64,000 nt of DNA, from positions 1,155,536-1,219,535 of the forward strand of contig BCHU01000010.1 of assembly GCA_001599715.1 (NCBI GenBank), given 5' to 3'. Positions 24,295 through 35,860 of the stretch are shown one piece after another (the first letter of the stretch is position 1; every line of letters begins with the position of its first letter). The stretch is from Phaeotremella fagi. Its lineage: Eukaryota; Basidiomycota; Tremellomycetes; Tremellales; Phaeotremellaceae. The notes under the pieces were generated by a model. The model saw only the letters and a program-made list of their open reading frames with translations. It ran no database searches and was not told where the DNA came from. A program made the translations under genes and the position numbers.

Positions 24295-25995
24295 CTACAT
24301 TTGCATACCTCCATCAGCTAATTTAGCTTTTTCTTGTTCGAGTCGCTAGAAAAATTATTGTTAGTAATAGATCCTGTTAGGTTTACTGTGGAGGACCTAC
24401 AGAATATAACATTTGAACGGCAATGTTGATATTTGCTGGATGACCTGTTATCATGACTAATCTCTCTTCTGGGTTTACTGGTGCACCAGGTGCAGAAGCT
24501 GTTCCAGGTTCTGTAACTCTAATTTGACATTGTGATTGGGATCTAATTTCGTTAATCTTGACACCACCTTTACCGATAACTGTTGATTCAATCAGCAAGT
24601 GTTTGTATTACTGCGACAAGGTTCAGGACTCACTAGCACCGACTAGATTGTTTGGAATGAAAATTTGTTGTGTTTGACTTCCTGGCGCTGGAGCTGCTGG
24701 TCCTGGATAAGTGGTTTGACCACCTTGTTGTCCACCTGGTACACGAGCTCCTTGTTGACGATATGATCCAGTTCCAGTACCTGGATTACGGTCTTGGTAT
24801 TCGAGTAAGATCGTTCCGATGTAGTAAACGGCAATGTGAATGGCGTCAGCAACGCCTGAGACTGAGAGGACTCTCTAACGGGGGCGTCAGTTGAAACCAT
24901 AGAAACCACCGTAGAAAAACAACTACATACCTCCGTTGAACCTGGGAGCATAGCTTCACTAGCATTGAGTCTGGCTCCACTAGCTTCTTGGATCTCTTTG
25001 ATCTTTGCTCCACCTTTACCGATACTATGAAGTTTGTCAGTGAAGCTGATCTAAACTCAAGTCTCGCTAACTTACACACTACCCATACGTGAATTTGGAA
25101 TAATGAATTTGATAGTGACAGCTCTAGATCCGGGGACGGAAGCGACGTCAAATGGTTCATCGTTGATACGTCGAACGATCAATCCGAAAGCCTATAAACT
25201 TAGACCACCGTACTCTGCCAACAAGAAACACGACACGACTCACTTTACTAACAGCATCAAGAGCTCCTGAAACGTTCAAGATACGTTCAGGATTTCCAGG
25301 AATCGATTCGGAAACTGTAACTCTAGCGCTAGATTTTTCCTACATCGTTGATAAGTATAAGGGTTACAGTGATACATTCCCGAGACTTACTCTGATTTCG
25401 TTAACATGAGCACCGCCTTTTCCAATGATGATACTAGCGTCTTGAGTGACGATCAAGCATCTCATTTGAATTTGTTGGACCGGAGGCTCCGTTTTAGCGG
25501 GAGGCGCAGGGATAGGTGGGAGAGAAGATGCTCCACCTTCGGTGGATCTTTGGTGTGGGAGGTGGGTGTGGATTGTTGGAATGGGACGTGTGGATTAATG
25601 AAAATGGGAAGAGATGGGGGATGAGGTGGAATGAGAATGAATGGAGGACATGGGAAAGAATAACCTGTTGTCAGCTGAATCCTCAAATATGGATCTCCAA
25701 GCGCTCGAGCCCCTTTTCTCTCAAATGTCGATAGACCCCAACAGTCCTGCATGACAGACAACACGAATCTGAACACCAAACGAAACCAAACACCTCAAAC
25801 TCACCCTTCCATTTTAATATCCTCCATCTTCCCCGCCCCACCACTCTTCTCACTGGATTCCCCTTTGTTACCGTCAGAGATTACGGTTTGATCAACCGTA
25901 ATATCTTCTCTGGCTCTTTTGTTGGCGCTAGGAACCTCACTTGGTGATGCAGGTGATGCAGCTCTTTTGTTAACTGTTGTAGTTGGTGAAGACAT
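24295..25995 (-). CDS. Three-KH-domain RNA-binding protein (PCBP / Rnc1-like)
   Basis: Binds single-stranded RNA or DNA, as poly(C)-binding proteins and fission-yeast Rnc1 do in mRNA stability. The first exon (MSSPTTTVNKRAASPASP) is a low-complexity basic leader followed by an acidic segment. Three KH domains follow, each with the GxxG loop: IIIGKGGAHVNEI (near 25420), SIGKGGAKIKEI (near 25000) and VIGKGGVKINEI (near 24570). Between KH2 and KH3 is a Gln/Gly/Pro linker. The protein ends RLEQEKAKLADGGMQM. The start is the ATG at 25995; an upstream in-frame ATG would add 27 residues. Order and spacing match the PCBP family; the yeast Pbp2/Hek2 group is the alternative. Confidence 0.88.
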
Positions 25996-27472
25996 GGTCG
26001 ATTGATTAAGCAGAGATTGTGAGTTGGTGATGAAAATGAAATTTGATGGGAGAGTAGGATTTAACAAGTCAGTCACTCTTCTGTAGTGAAGGTAGTTTTG
26101 GGATTTTGAGGGAGTGTTTGACGGGTTTGTGGGTAGATTTTTGAATGGTATGAGGTATGTTCAAGTGGTTAATGTTGATGGATGGAATTGGGTGATGTTT
26201 TGACGAGTGATGTGTTTTGATGAAGGTTTTGGGTTGGTTGACAGGGAAGTGGTGATGAGGTGATGAGGATGGACGAAGTGGGTAGAGCGAGTGGATGGAT
26301 AGGTATAGAGGTAGAGGTTTTCGATGGAGAGATGTTGTTGAATGTGTGAATGAATGTGAATGTATCGTCGATGATAGTGTGATGGTATGATATAGAATGG
26401 AAAGTGGACGAGTCAGGTGGAGGGAAGGGATAGATGTATTATATGATAATGAGGAGATTACTTACGAGTTGAGGTATTTTGGTAGACCTATGCTATGTGT
26501 GGTATAGTAATCACCTTAATCTATACACGTTGTCGTTACCAGTAAGTACGTTGTCGTTACCTAAACAGTCTTTGTCGCTATCAGAGGGAGGGGAGGAGGA
26601 GGAGGGGGGGAGACAATGGAGAGTAAGTATCAGGTCGGTGTTATAATCGGTGTTATATTCAGTGGCACAACAAAGTCAAACGCGCGTCACGCTTATTTCT
26701 TAGATTAGATACAGTACATGGGACAGTAATATTCATTTCAACAGTTTTCATAGAGCTTTTTTAGGACATTCTACTAATGAAATGCATGCTGACATATGCT
26801 TCTGAGACTACAGGTGGAGTACATATGTACTTGCTATGATATGTTTAACATGTGCTTGAGATATATAATCATAATGCCATCGAACAGAGGTCACTTGGGG
26901 TCTTTGTGTTGCTTTTCACTGTCAAGTGCCACCTATGTATGACAACAACCCTCACCTCCATCTATCTCTTCCTTATTCCTTATTCTTTTTAACCTTCATT
27001 CAATTCACCATATCACTCCTCCATCTCTTCAACTCACTTTCATCATTCCATCCAGACACAACCAAACCCCTCCTCATCGACGCGATAGTCCAAATAACGC
27101 TCTAAGCCAAACCAAAGAAACTAAAAATCTCAAAGCAATGTTTATGACATTATCAAATTCTTTCTAGGATCAATAAATTCTTTCCCACTTGGAACGTGTC
27201 TCTCCTATCCATTTTTTTGGGTTCATCAAAATCAACTATCATCTTTTCGATATTCAATCTACCTGTCTATCGACTCCTAGTGCATGGGACATAGATTGAA
27301 ATAGTGGCACTGAGTTATTTGTTTCATTTTTCTTCGAAGAATTTCAGTTTGGAATTTTTCTCGTCATCTACGTTCCGCAATTTCACCCTCCTTTTCCGAA
27401 AGGTCTATCCATCAGTATCATTTACGACAATATCAGCACCCCTGCATCAGTTGACGTGATCAACTCCTCAAC
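25996..27472. promoter_or_regulatory. Long divergent intergenic region, KH gene / ITC1-like gene
   Basis: About 1.48 kb between divergent starts. Features seen: GT/GA-rich tract (26100-26450), a 14-base direct repeat beginning ACGTTGTCGTT (26527-26540 and 26548-26561) with a weaker third copy near 26570, a GGA-rich stretch (26585-26615), and a pyrimidine-rich segment before the ITC1-like ATG. Possibly a long 5' UTR for one or both genes. No coding gene was recognised. Confidence 0.5.
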
Positions 27473-30400
27473 ATGCCACTCCTAAAACGCAAACCAGTCC
27501 TCCTAACCCCCCTCCCACCACTCTCAGCGATCCTCCAACCAATTCATCCAACCTCCTCCCACCTCCCAGCCTCGACATCCCAACCAACTCCAACATCCAA
27601 CGGTAAATCCAAAAAAGCTCAACCACCACCACCACCAGAGGAAGACTCAATATTCCCACCAGACGGTAAAGACGATGAGGAACAATTAGATAAACTACAA
27701 GCCGCTTTACGGGGTGAATTGAATACTTTCATTGTAAATCCTGCTAATGGTGATAGTGGGAAGAAAGTTAAGGGTAGTGATGGGGTGGAAGTTGACGTTG
27801 TGGAGCCTTTGGCTCCGGTTACCAATTTTAGAGTTAAGAATTCGGATTGCTTTTATATTCCTGAGACTGGAGAGGTGTTTATGGATTATGAGTGAGTGAA
27901 AGTTGTTGTTCTTTTTGGATCTTACTCGCTTCACACCCGATTCATCATCGTTAACACTTGAATAGATCATACGTCAATAGAAGAGCTTTCTACACCCAAC
28001 CGATATTTCAATGCGAAGGTATGTTTTCGTTTATAGCAGGCTCCACGAAATTAACACCAACACTTTGTTACCCTCACAGTCAGCGGTAAATCATCTTTGA
28101 CATATGTGAAAGCCCAACAATCAGAGAACAAAGAAGTCAGACAGCTACACACCAGATTCCCCAGACAACTGAAGAAAGCTGTATTAAGTGCTGTTCAATT
28201 CCGTACGTTGTCTCAATCAATTGTGTTACTCCTGCTAACACTCTATCTCCAGAAATCGAGGGTAAACTTGATAATCTCGCAGATAAAGTTTTTGAAAGAT
28301 TCGTCAATAGATTCTTTGATGAAGAGAGTGAGTTCAGTCCACAGTAAATTGATTGCACTGTTAATCATCTCTTTCAGAGGTCTTCGTCGATGTCCAAGGG
28401 GACAAATATCTCGCCAAAGTCGTTAAAACCTTCCTACCCCGCAACCTACTATCCACAGTGACCTCACCTCTGAAATCAACTGCCAACGGTTACGAGACAC
28501 CACCGACGATAACCTATCATCCCCTAGCTACAGATTTATCGATGGACAACGAAGAGGTTATCGCTAAAGACGATCCAATGAGATATTTCTATAACGTTAG
28601 GTTGATAGAGGAAGGAGATGGAAAGGAAGGTGTTGCAACTGATTACGCTAGTCTTAACGGTGCCAGTCATAATTCTAATGAAGGTGATGAAGTTGAAGTG
28701 GGCGGTGAAAGATGGGGTAGTAGTACGATGGAGGTGCAGGCTGATAAAATCAGGTAAGATTTGGGTTTTCTTTCTTTCACCATTTGGACCCAAAAAGCTT
28801 ATATGCGTGCTTTGTAGTCGAGATCGAATTAACTTCTCAAGAGCAATGTTGAAAAGGTTCATCAGAGATTGCGTAACACGAGATCCAGCGATCTATTCAC
28901 CTTGGTTCGTGAAACCATCGATAGCAGCTCGATACAACATCCCCACCGAAATGCCTGAATCCGTTAGACTCTATAACTTGTCTTTCAAGGAACGTCAAAT
29001 GGATAAAAGGAAACGTGAACGGGAAGAACGTTTGGGTATAGTTCAGCCGGTAGCTGTTGAGGAGGTTCATGAAGATGATAACGAGGTTGGTGGGAAGAAG
29101 AAGAAGCTTAAAAGTAAAAAGGACAAGGAGAAGGAGGAGGAGGTTGTTAAAGAGGAAGTTGAGACTAAACGAAGGAAACCTACTAAATATCCTGCAGAAG
29201 GTGAGTTCCATTACTAGACCAAGAGTTGAAGCTTACCTCACGCTTTTCAGACCTGCTCGTCGATTGGGTCGCTGATAAGGATCCATTGGCTGGACGAATC
29301 GAAGTTCGTCCAACTCCAGAAACGACTTTACCTTTCCAAGATAGATTCGAGAGTTTCCTGATGGCATGGAGTTTTTTGAATGTCATGGGGTAAGTGGACT
29401 TGGCTTTCGGGTTTGAATGTCAGAGCCTAAAGTTGACTCGATTTCAGAACCCCATTAGGTCTTTCACCGTTTACGATCGACGAATTCGAACAATCTTTAT
29501 ATCACAGTGATCCATGGACATCACCTTCGACATTGATAACTGAGATCCATTCAACACTAATCAACGCTTTGATCAACGACGAAACCCCAGTCGTACCGAA
29601 AACAGTTGTTGAAGGTATCGAAGAACTTGAAGATTCAGGAGTTGATTATTGGGAAGGTAAAAAGGGAGCCAACATCGAAACCCTTCGTCCGATAGCTGAA
29701 CCACTCGGTGAAACCTGGTCAACCAAAGAATTGTCAACCAAAGAATCAAGGAAAGGATGGGAATCATCTCTAGTCGGTTTATTATGGTCCAAAGCGACTC
29801 TAGAAACTTTACCATCCTATCTCGATAATCTGTTACACTTGTTATTCGAAGATAAACCGGCTCCAACTAGACCGACTTGGTCAACTGGACCTTCGAATTC
29901 TTCATCAGGCGTTAACGGTTTGATCATTTCTAAACCTGAGAAACGTTATTGTTCATTACATTTCTTACATAAATTGGATATCATCTGTTGGTTGATCGGG
30001 ATCGTTGCTCAGACTAGTTGTTGTAGGAATTTCTTGGATGAGAGTTCGACTGCTTTGACGGAAGTTAGAAAAGATCAGGTTGAGGTTAAAAGGGAATGGA
30101 AGAGGGTGTAGGTTGTTGTCGCTTCTTACGGAATTGATCACTGATTAAATTGATTGTGCTCTAGTCGAGCTGAACTTGAGGCTTTGGAACCCAAAGAAAA
30201 GCCTGAAAAGGATGAAGAAGGTGATGTCAACATGGAGACTAAACCTGAAATCTCGACACCTGAACCAATCCATCTTAACGGTGTTCTACCTGGTACCGGA
30301 ACCAACAGTAATACCGAAAGAGACGAGTTGGAATCCATCTCAGTCTCACACGAAGACCAATTGAACGGTAACGGTAACGGCAACGGTCATCCTGGACTCG

Positions 30401-31421
30401 AATCTGAAATCAATTCTCGATCTTCGACGCCAGACCTAGACGAGGACGAGGACGACAACATCCCAACGACTCATGGAGCCATTGCGTCAGCCGCCGAAAG
30501 ACGTAAAGCCATGGCGGAAAAGGCCAACGAAAGAAAAGAAGCTGAACTGCTGAAAACCCAAAAAGCCCAAAAGGAACGTGAAGAAGCTAAAATCCGAAAA
30601 GCGGCTTCTAAATCTCTTTCAGCCGAGAAGAAACGTCTTCAAGATGAAGAAGAACAGTTACTGAAGAAATTGAAATTACTGGAATATCATTTCAGATCAC
30701 ATATCTATACTCTCCGAGCTAAACCTTTAGGTGTTGATCGGTTCGGAAACAAGTTCTGGTGGATGGACGGGTTGGGATCCGCTTCGATCTTTAACGAGAA
30801 GAATGGGGAGATTGGTTGGGGCACTGGAAGGATTTACGTCCAGGGAGTCGAAGATTTGGAATTGGGTTTCTTTAGGGTGAACGGGATTCAACAGGGTGTA
30901 ACGGCTGCTAACGGCAATCCGAATGTTATCGTTGATATCTCAGAGGAAGAGATTGAAGAGCGTAGGAAAGTTGAGGAAGGGGAGGGGAGATTGATACCGG
31001 GTCAATGGGGATTTTATGATACCCCAGAGCAGGTAGGTTTAGATCACAGCTTTTACAAGGTACTGTACTAAAATGGTTCTCGTTAGCTTGAAGCTCTCAT
31101 TTCATGGTTGAACCCAAAAGGGATCCGTGAATCCCATCTGCTGAAACAACTGAAAATCTGGCAACCGGAGTTAGAGATTGGGATGAGAAAACGTAGATCA
31201 GCTGCTGGTTTGGTATGTCCCATTTCCTTACTATTGTTGTTCAGGTGCTTCATCTGACACCTACGATAGGACGTTAACGAAGCCGACGCACGTAAACGAC
31301 CAACGAGGAAGGCTGCTGGTGGTGAAGATGAAGATAAAGGGTTTTTGGGGTGGAAGGTGAGTTTTGGTTTGGTTTGACGTACTGATCCCTTTCGTAGAAT
31401 CGTCGAGCTGTTGGGAATTAG
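27473..31421 (+). CDS. ITC1: ISWI-complex subunit, ITC1/ACF1-like (WAC-DDT-WSD)
   Basis: A non-catalytic partner of the ISWI remodeller that helps space nucleosomes in the nucleus. Spliced exons give about 1,100 residues. The N-terminus MPLLKRKPVLLT is the conserved beginning of ACF1/Itc1. The WAC domain follows (CFYIPETGEVFMDYESYVNR and on to KSSLTYVKAQQSE). Mid-protein is a basic/acidic linker (RKRERE, KKKKLKSKKDKEKEEE). The DDT domain is at RFESFLMAWSFLNVMGTPLG near 29350-29480, and the WSD/WHIM-type motif at LRAKPLGVDRFGNKFWWMDG near 30720-30770. A charged coiled coil (ERRKAMAEKANERKEAELLK) lies between. The end is NRRAVGN after several small exons. The protein is slightly shorter than yeast Itc1. 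No bromodomain or PHD is seen. Confidence 0.88.
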
Positions 31422-31678
31422 TCGTTGTAGTTGCAGTACAGTGTAGTGTCTTCAGTTTTAATTTTCATTAGCATAAGCATGAATGGTTTTTTTTTTCCTT
31501 TCATTTATTTGCATAACTGTATAACTTTTTGGATTTTATTTTTCTTTCCTTATCCTTTTCTAATTTCTTCTGTCTTTCTGAGTAGATTGATTATTTACTT
31601 GCAGTCCAAGTCGATAACCCTAGTTATCAGCCATAACCCAAGGCTAAAACGATGATTTGGTCAGAATCTTTCCCCAAA

Positions 31679-32709
31679 CTATAAAATAAACAACCTTACC
31701 CAGGCAATAGGCTCGTAATCACTGAGTTCAGATTCAGCGAACCAAAGTCCAATCTCCTTGGTAGCGGAGTCGAAAGAGTCCTACAAAGTCCTTGTCAGAA
31801 TTATATCTTTGAGGTTGGGAATGGACTTACAGATCCATGAACTAAGTTACGGCTTTTCTTTTGTCAGTTTTAACTTTCTTGTTGGAAGGGTAGACGTACC
31901 CGATTGAAACGGCGTATTGACCTCTGACTGATCCTGGATCAGCGTCGGCGGGGTTGGTAGCTCCCACAATACGACGCTAGAGATGTCAATGAAACGACTT
32001 TCGATATGGTGAGAACAATAACTTACACCTTGACGAATGACATCTTTACCTTCCCAAACCCTACGGATTATCAATATCACCTTCCGAAGCGACGAAGTGA
32101 AGACATCACTTACATGGCTACGACTGGTGTACCACTGGTAATGTATTTAACCAACGCACCGTAGAATGGACGAGCGGAGAGATCAGCGTAATGTTCCTTA
32201 GCTAATGCTGTTGATGGAGTGAGAGATTTGATCCTAGTATCCCAGCCATCAATAAAACCATCTCATCTCAACGAAAAAAAGGAGACCCACGCAACAAGTT
32301 TATAACCCCTCTCTTCGAATCTAGCAACGATCTTACCGACCAATTGACGAGATACACCATCAGGTTTGATCATGATGAAAGAACGTTCAGAGACGGTACC
32401 CTTCTCACCGGCGATGGTCTTTGAACCTTCGAGATGGAGTTGGGATTTTTGGGTTTGGTAGAGTGCCAAAGAGGTTGCGATGGTTCCAGCTGCGATTGCC
32501 ATTGAGAGTTTTGAAGATGGAACTCGGGTAGGGAGGGTTGAGAGGGTTCTAACTGGATGAGAATATGTTAGGTTGGTTTTGATGAGGACATGTTGGTTAC
32601 TTACCAGAACTGCGGGATGCGGTTTTGAGACCTGTTTGGGTTAGTTGTGTGTATGCGAGTATTGGTGAGAGAGGTTGGACTGACCTTGACGAACTGAGTT
32701 GGCGAACAT
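31679..32709 (-). CDS. Nucleoside diphosphate kinase, with mitochondrial-type leader
   Basis: Transfers the gamma-phosphate between nucleoside di- and triphosphates. Exons run right to left and start [17 protein letters not shown], a basic Ser/Arg-rich leader, then [18 protein letters not shown] and a hydrophobic stretch ([15 protein letters not shown]). The NDK core follows: [60 protein letters not shown] and the active-site His in RNLVHGSDS. The C-terminus is [12 protein letters not shown]. Leader plus hydrophobic anchor suggest the mitochondrial intermembrane space rather than the cytosolic form usual in yeasts. The last six residues after IAW depend on the stop used. Confidence 0.85.
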
Positions 32710-32916
32710 TGTATGCAAGACTTTTTTTTGGATTGGTTGGATGAAGAAAAGAGATTGAGATGTGGAAGTCGAGAATTAAGTAAGATCTTGTATTTGTAGG
32801 CGGCTGATTTCCTATTCCTTCATTTCCTGATTTCGGAACTCCGTTATTGATCTTGATTTCAACAACGACAGTCTCGACGATATCAACAGCATCAACGACG
32901 ATGGGGCATAGTGACA

Positions 32917-33656
32917 ATGTCTACTCCACCTTCATCTCCTGATTCCCTATTCGACGAGATCGAGTCACCTCAACTCTCCATATCCATCTCTAGTCGAGAT
33001 ACACCTCCCATACCAGGGTTATACATCTTCCCTGATATACTGCCATCAGAGCTAACCAGTAAGTCTGCACCACCCTCCATTGAAACAATATCTCTATACT
33101 AATCATTCATTCAGATGAAGCGCTCAAATCTATAGGCGACAATGATCTCTTCATAGGAGGAACCAAGAATCAAGTGATGTTATTCCAAAACCTACCCAAC
33201 CATTCCACCAACCTCTTAACCTCAATCTCGAATCTCCTAGAACCAATCTTACCCCCCGAATCATATCACACGCTATTCAACCAAAACCTCTCCAGACAGA
33301 TTATCTATAATCTCTATCAGCCTGGTCAAGGGATCTCTTCACACGTCGATCTGCCTCATCGATATTCTGATGGTATACTGGGAATCTCTTTGATTGGTGG
33401 TTCATCAATGGTGTTCTCCAGAGTTGGTGGTGTTAGTGTCCCCAACGAGGATGGACAGAGATATAGTGTTTATCTACCTCCTCGTAGTGTTTATTGCTTG
33501 ATCGGTGAAGCTAGATGGGATTGGGAACATGGTATCGAAAATGTTTCTTATGATCTCGTTGAAAACCCGGATGGAGGGCATCAAACGATCTTGAGAGAGG
33601 TTAGGGTCAGTGTAACGTTTAGATATATAAAGGAAGATGGGGATATCTTGAGTTGA
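32917..33656 (+). CDS. AlkB-like 2-oxoglutarate/Fe(II) dioxygenase
   Basis: Member of the AlkB/ALKBH family, which oxidatively removes alkyl groups from nucleic acids (some modify tRNA or protein). One intron near 33060 is removed. About 225 residues, starting MSTPPSSPDSLFDEIESPQ; the ATG at 32917 gives the conventional start. Motifs: RQIIYNLYQPGQGISSHVD holds the H-x-D iron ligands, DGILGISLIGGSSMVF is the jelly-roll core, WDWEHGIENV carries the second His, and RVSVTFR has the oxoglutarate-binding arginines. The N-terminal region is a short unstructured leader. The exact substrate class (ALKBH7/8-like or other) cannot be told by eye. Confidence 0.85.
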
Positions 33657-33808
33657 CCTAGTGCGAATTCGACTTCAAAATGGTGTTCATTCAACTACTC
33701 GGCTACGAAGACTATGGATCCAACAAACCTCTCCACAATATCTTCTACCAAAATGAATTGTTTTCAATTTCAAATATAAACTGGGCTGGGGCTAGGTATT
33801 TTAACCAG

Positions 33809-33964
33809 CTAGATATCGCGAACATAATCAAGTTCAGCGGTACCCTCATCACCTAAACCAGCGGTATTATCACCTGAAAGATGCTCAGTAGTTGGAGGAT
33901 CATCAGAGATGGATGAAGATTCACCTGTTGTAGTGGTATTACCACCCCGAACCTGAATATTCAT
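33809..33964 (-). CDS. Small hypothetical Ser/Thr/Asp-rich ORF
   Basis: An open frame with good codon bias (GGT, ACC, GAT) runs from ATG at 33964 to TAG and ends ELDYVRDI. It may be the last exon of a larger unrecognised minus-strand gene, since another open frame (ending near 34175) precedes it without a clear splice join. No domain was recognised. It lies in the 3' region of the AlkB gene. Confidence 0.25.
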   Translation of the reverse strand: MNIQVRGGNTTTTGESSSISDDPPTTEHLSGDNTAGLGDEGTAELDYVRDI

Positions 33965-34399
33965 CACAATATATATCTCTTTTCACAAACCAATCTTGAG
34001 AGAGGTGGAGGAAGCTCGAAGACGATGATATCAACACTAGAAGTCCAGGTCTTCCTTGGGTAGACTTGAGGTTGGAGTCAAAGAACTCAGTCTTCTTCGT
34101 GGAGTATTGTCTTTTAGTCAGTTTCAGTAAGCCAGGTGGTGCGAAGAAGACTTCGAGTTGGTAGTGTGGTCATGTACTGAATCTTAGACGGCTAAAACCC
34201 ACATCAGAGATATCAATAGTGCCATTGATCCATCTACCATCTAAATACATTCATAAGTCTACCGATTCACCATTATAAAGACTTAAACATTTCTTGACAA
34301 CTTCCAACCCCCTTGATTACTAACCCCCCTGATCCAGACATGACCACCATGTCTCCCATCCACCCTCCAAGATCTAACGAAACCCCCCAACACTGCCCT
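33965..34399. other. Intergenic region beside the TRIC gene
   Basis: 435 bases between the small ORF and the stop of the TRIC-like gene. No gene was supported, though a start-like ATG (minus strand, about 34175) opens a short Arg-rich frame (MTTLPTRSLLRTTW) that could belong to an unresolved small mitochondrial protein. Confidence 0.35.
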
Positions 34400-35515
34400 T
34401 TATTTCTTCAATTTCTTCAAAGCCTTCTTCTCAGATTTCGTAGGAGTAGCAACAGAAGTAGCTTTAACCACCTGAGCATCCTGAGATGAACCCCCTTTAA
34501 TCGATGAAGTTGCCTTCCTACTTTTCTTCTCCTTCAAAATCCGAGTTTTAGGTCGTCCCCTCCAAACCAAAAGTTGATTAGTGATAACTCTACCCGCCAA
34601 CAAACTACCAAACACAACCACGGCAATCGCACGAGCTGTATCTGAATCAACCAAACTCTTCATCGCTCCCATCTTATCTTTGGTTACCAAAAGTAATTCA
34701 TCCGGTAGAACGATTTCAAGATTATTGGTGATTGACGAGAATTCTTGATGGGTGCCCATGAGTGAACCGTAGATTAAACCAACTACCATCCCACCCCAAA
34801 AATCTAGAGTTGATAGAATTGAAGTCTGAGCCAAGAGGGATGGGATTCCAAGACTCCATTGATCAGCTTGCAGATTAAGTAACGAAACGACGAATCCACC
34901 TCCTGATACTGCGATTCCCGAGATCAAAATATCAGTGAACCAAGTTGAATTTATTCCTGATTGTTTGATGGTAAAAGGTAAAGACGCTATGGTGGTTCCT
35001 CGAGTTAAACCGTCGATATAAGCTGTGATCAAATTGAAGGGGAGGACCGGAGCTGTTTTCACGATATAGAGACTTAATTTCGTTGGGATTAGGAGAAGAT
35101 AGATTGAGATGTAGATTAACCAGGGGGTTGGGGAGATTAACCATGATGGAGGTTGATTGAGTAAGAGGGAGACTAGGGTCCCACCTCCCCCTAATAGTCT
35201 CTTTCAGTCGTCTCTCGTAGAACCAAGATAATGGGACTCACAAGCCATAGTCAAATACCCAAATAGATCCTGTAAAACCCCAACCCCACCTTTCCTATTT
35301 TTAGTCAAATTCACCCAAACAGTCGTAACTCTGACCGAGTGAATAACGCCAAAAATCAAGAAAGGGAAATATCGCTCATGGACTTGATGGGAGGTTATCA
35401 GTTGGATGAAAGTTGAGACGTGGGGGATTGAGGCTAAGGGCAGTTGAAGGGTTATCGGACGGAGGTTGTTGGTCGTTTCTTCTACTTTTTTCAGGACGGT
35501 TTCGAGGAGTGACAT
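34400..35515 (-). CDS. TRIC-type monovalent cation channel (TMEM38-like)
   Basis: A multi-pass membrane protein of about 320-350 residues in the trimeric intracellular cation channel family, which in animals counters Ca2+ release from the ER by passing K+. One intron near 35180-35235 is removed. The start is MSLLETVLKKVEETTNNLRP. The first part has LPLASIPHVSTFIQLI and VHERYFPFLIFGVIHSVRVT; after the intron the family core LTMAWGGGTLVSLLLNQPP is clear. PWLIYISIYLLLIP, PFNLITAYIDGLTRGTTIA and a Gly-rich segment GIAVSGGGFVVSLL follow. The C-terminal tail is basic and Lys-rich (KKALKKLKK). TRIC is known in fungi. The family call rests on the core motif and on topology. Confidence 0.7.
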
Positions 35516-35860
35516 GGTGAGTGGGGATGTGGTCGAAGCGATGTAGAGATGAGATGAGAGATGAGGATGATGAAGAGATGGTTGATAAGGTGACAGTCAG
35601 GATGGATGTTAACGCCTTTCGCTGGTGTGGCGGATGCTCATTCGTAGATGTTGTACTGTATTTTGATTTCATACAACCTTATTTATTTTCACAACACCAA
35701 AGTGAAAAGAAAACCAAAAGAAGAACCAACAAAGAACAAAAAAGACAAATCAAAGAAAAATAAATAGATAGCTAAACTGTGAAACAAAATAAATAAATAA
35801 AAAAGTAAAGAATAAATCAAAAAACACTAAAAGCCCGGTGAATCCAAATACCTCAACGTC
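35516..35860. other. Intergenic region, TRIC gene to homeodomain gene
   Basis: 345 bases upstream of the TRIC gene and downstream of the homeodomain gene. An A-rich stretch (35690-35830) could be 3' UTR/terminator for the homeodomain gene. No gene was recognised. Confidence 0.5.
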
